Shown here in pieces: positions 13,758 to 14,174 of a DNA stretch of 14,174 nt (position 1 is its first letter; every line of letters begins with the position of its first letter). The stretch spans positions 1-14,174 of the forward strand of contig JAKPGH010000086.1 in assembly GCA_029550985.1 (NCBI GenBank). The letters are read 5' to 3'. This stretch comes from Bacillota bacterium (lineage in GTDB: Bacteria > Bacillota > Clostridia > Oscillospirales > Ruminococcaceae). The notes under the pieces were generated by a model. The model was not told where the DNA came from, did not search any database, and saw only the letters and a list, made by a program, of their open reading frames with translations. A program made the translations under genes and the position numbers.

Positions 13758-13822
13758 ATCCTTAGCTCCTGCGATTATTTCCAACCATATGCGGTGACCT
13801 GCCTATATTTTAGCACTGCCTG

Positions 13823-14174
13823 CTAAACCCACACAACACTGTCCTCGAGGAGAGGGGGGATCTTTTCCCTGGGCTGCTCCGCCGGATACCCAATGGTGAG
13901 CAAACACTGGGGAACCCATTGAGCCCAATCTACTCCGCAAGCGGCGCAAACCGCGTCCGGGCAAAACAAAGGCGCCGCAAACCAGCATCCGGCCAGCCCC
14001 AAATGAGATGCCGCCAAAAGCATCTGCCCTGCCGCCAAAGCAACACTTTGGGCAGTGAGCAACTCTTCGGTTTCCTTTGTTTTGGCCAAAGGATTGTCCG
14101 GAAGACTCCGCCTTGCAAACAGCACCACCAGAACGGGGGCGCTTGCAAAAATTCCCTGCGAACGGGACAAGCGC
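13823..14174 (-). CDS. Nitroreductase-fold protein, FbiB C-terminal-like (partial)
   Basis: The gene is cut by the right edge: 117 codons including the TAG stop are visible and the start lies outside. The fragment has the late nitroreductase pattern: an APVLVVLF strand, then QSVALAAGQMLLAASHLGLAG leading to GCWFAAPLFCPDAV, and finally LLTIGYPAEQP. This follows the C-terminal domain of FbiB closely, where the equivalent segment contains GLGSCW and a final IGY. In mycobacteria that domain reduces dehydro-F420-0 with FMN. With cofD directly downstream, a role in F420 maturation is the best reading. A generic NAD(P)H nitroreductase cannot be excluded, and whether a CofE ligase domain is fused upstream is not visible. 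Confidence 0.75.
   Translation of the reverse strand, partial: RLSRSQGIFASAPVLVVLFARRSLPDNPLAKTKETEELLTAQSVALAAGQMLLAASHLGLAGCWFAAPLFCPDAVCAACGVDWAQWVPQCLLTIGYPAEQPREKIPPLLEDSVVWV

Overview
The window looks like chromosome from a moderately GC-rich, Gram-positive-type member of the Firmicutes (Bacillota), most likely class Clostridia. This is inferred from strong GGAGG-type ribosome binding sites, common TTG and GTG starts, sigma-A promoters with near-consensus hexamers in AT-rich spacers, lipobox lipoproteins (a PrsA-like foldase and an OppA-type binding protein), and the protein family mix. No rRNA or marker gene is present, so the placement is an inference.

Layout. Positions 1-284 hold the 3' end of a gene that looks like a phage tail or structural protein. 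A strong promoter (342-370) followed closely by a perfect 14-bp terminator hairpin (401-441) suggests a roughly 65-nt transcript. A PrsA-like PpiC foldase lipoprotein (576-1643, +) follows with its own terminator. An NhaC-type antiporter (1791-3434, -) is transcribed toward it. Back-to-back promoters in an AT-rich gap serve the antiporter and a tRNA-Gly(CCC) (3610-3683, +). An EamA/DMT permease (3836-4693, +) then runs into a terminator shared with the convergent operon.

The centre is one minus-strand operon of about 7 kb: oppB, oppC, oppD, oppF, oppA and an M20D amidohydrolase. The four permease and ATPase genes are 3-10 nt apart with ribosome binding sites overlapping the preceding stop codons. 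It appears to import peptides or N-acyl amino acids and hydrolyse them in the cytoplasm. A consensus promoter about 400 nt upstream of oppB implies a long leader that can fold into hairpins.

At the right end, also on the minus strand, are a nitroreductase-fold gene cut by the window edge (resembling the C-terminal domain of FbiB), cofD, and 19 nt later a YheO-type PAS/HTH regulator whose 3' end lies inside its own terminator. The first two point to coenzyme F420 synthesis, which is unusual for this kind of organism. The regulator is the natural candidate to control the opp operon just downstream, the F420 genes, or both; the sequence does not decide which.

No CRISPR array, insertion sequence or rRNA gene was seen.
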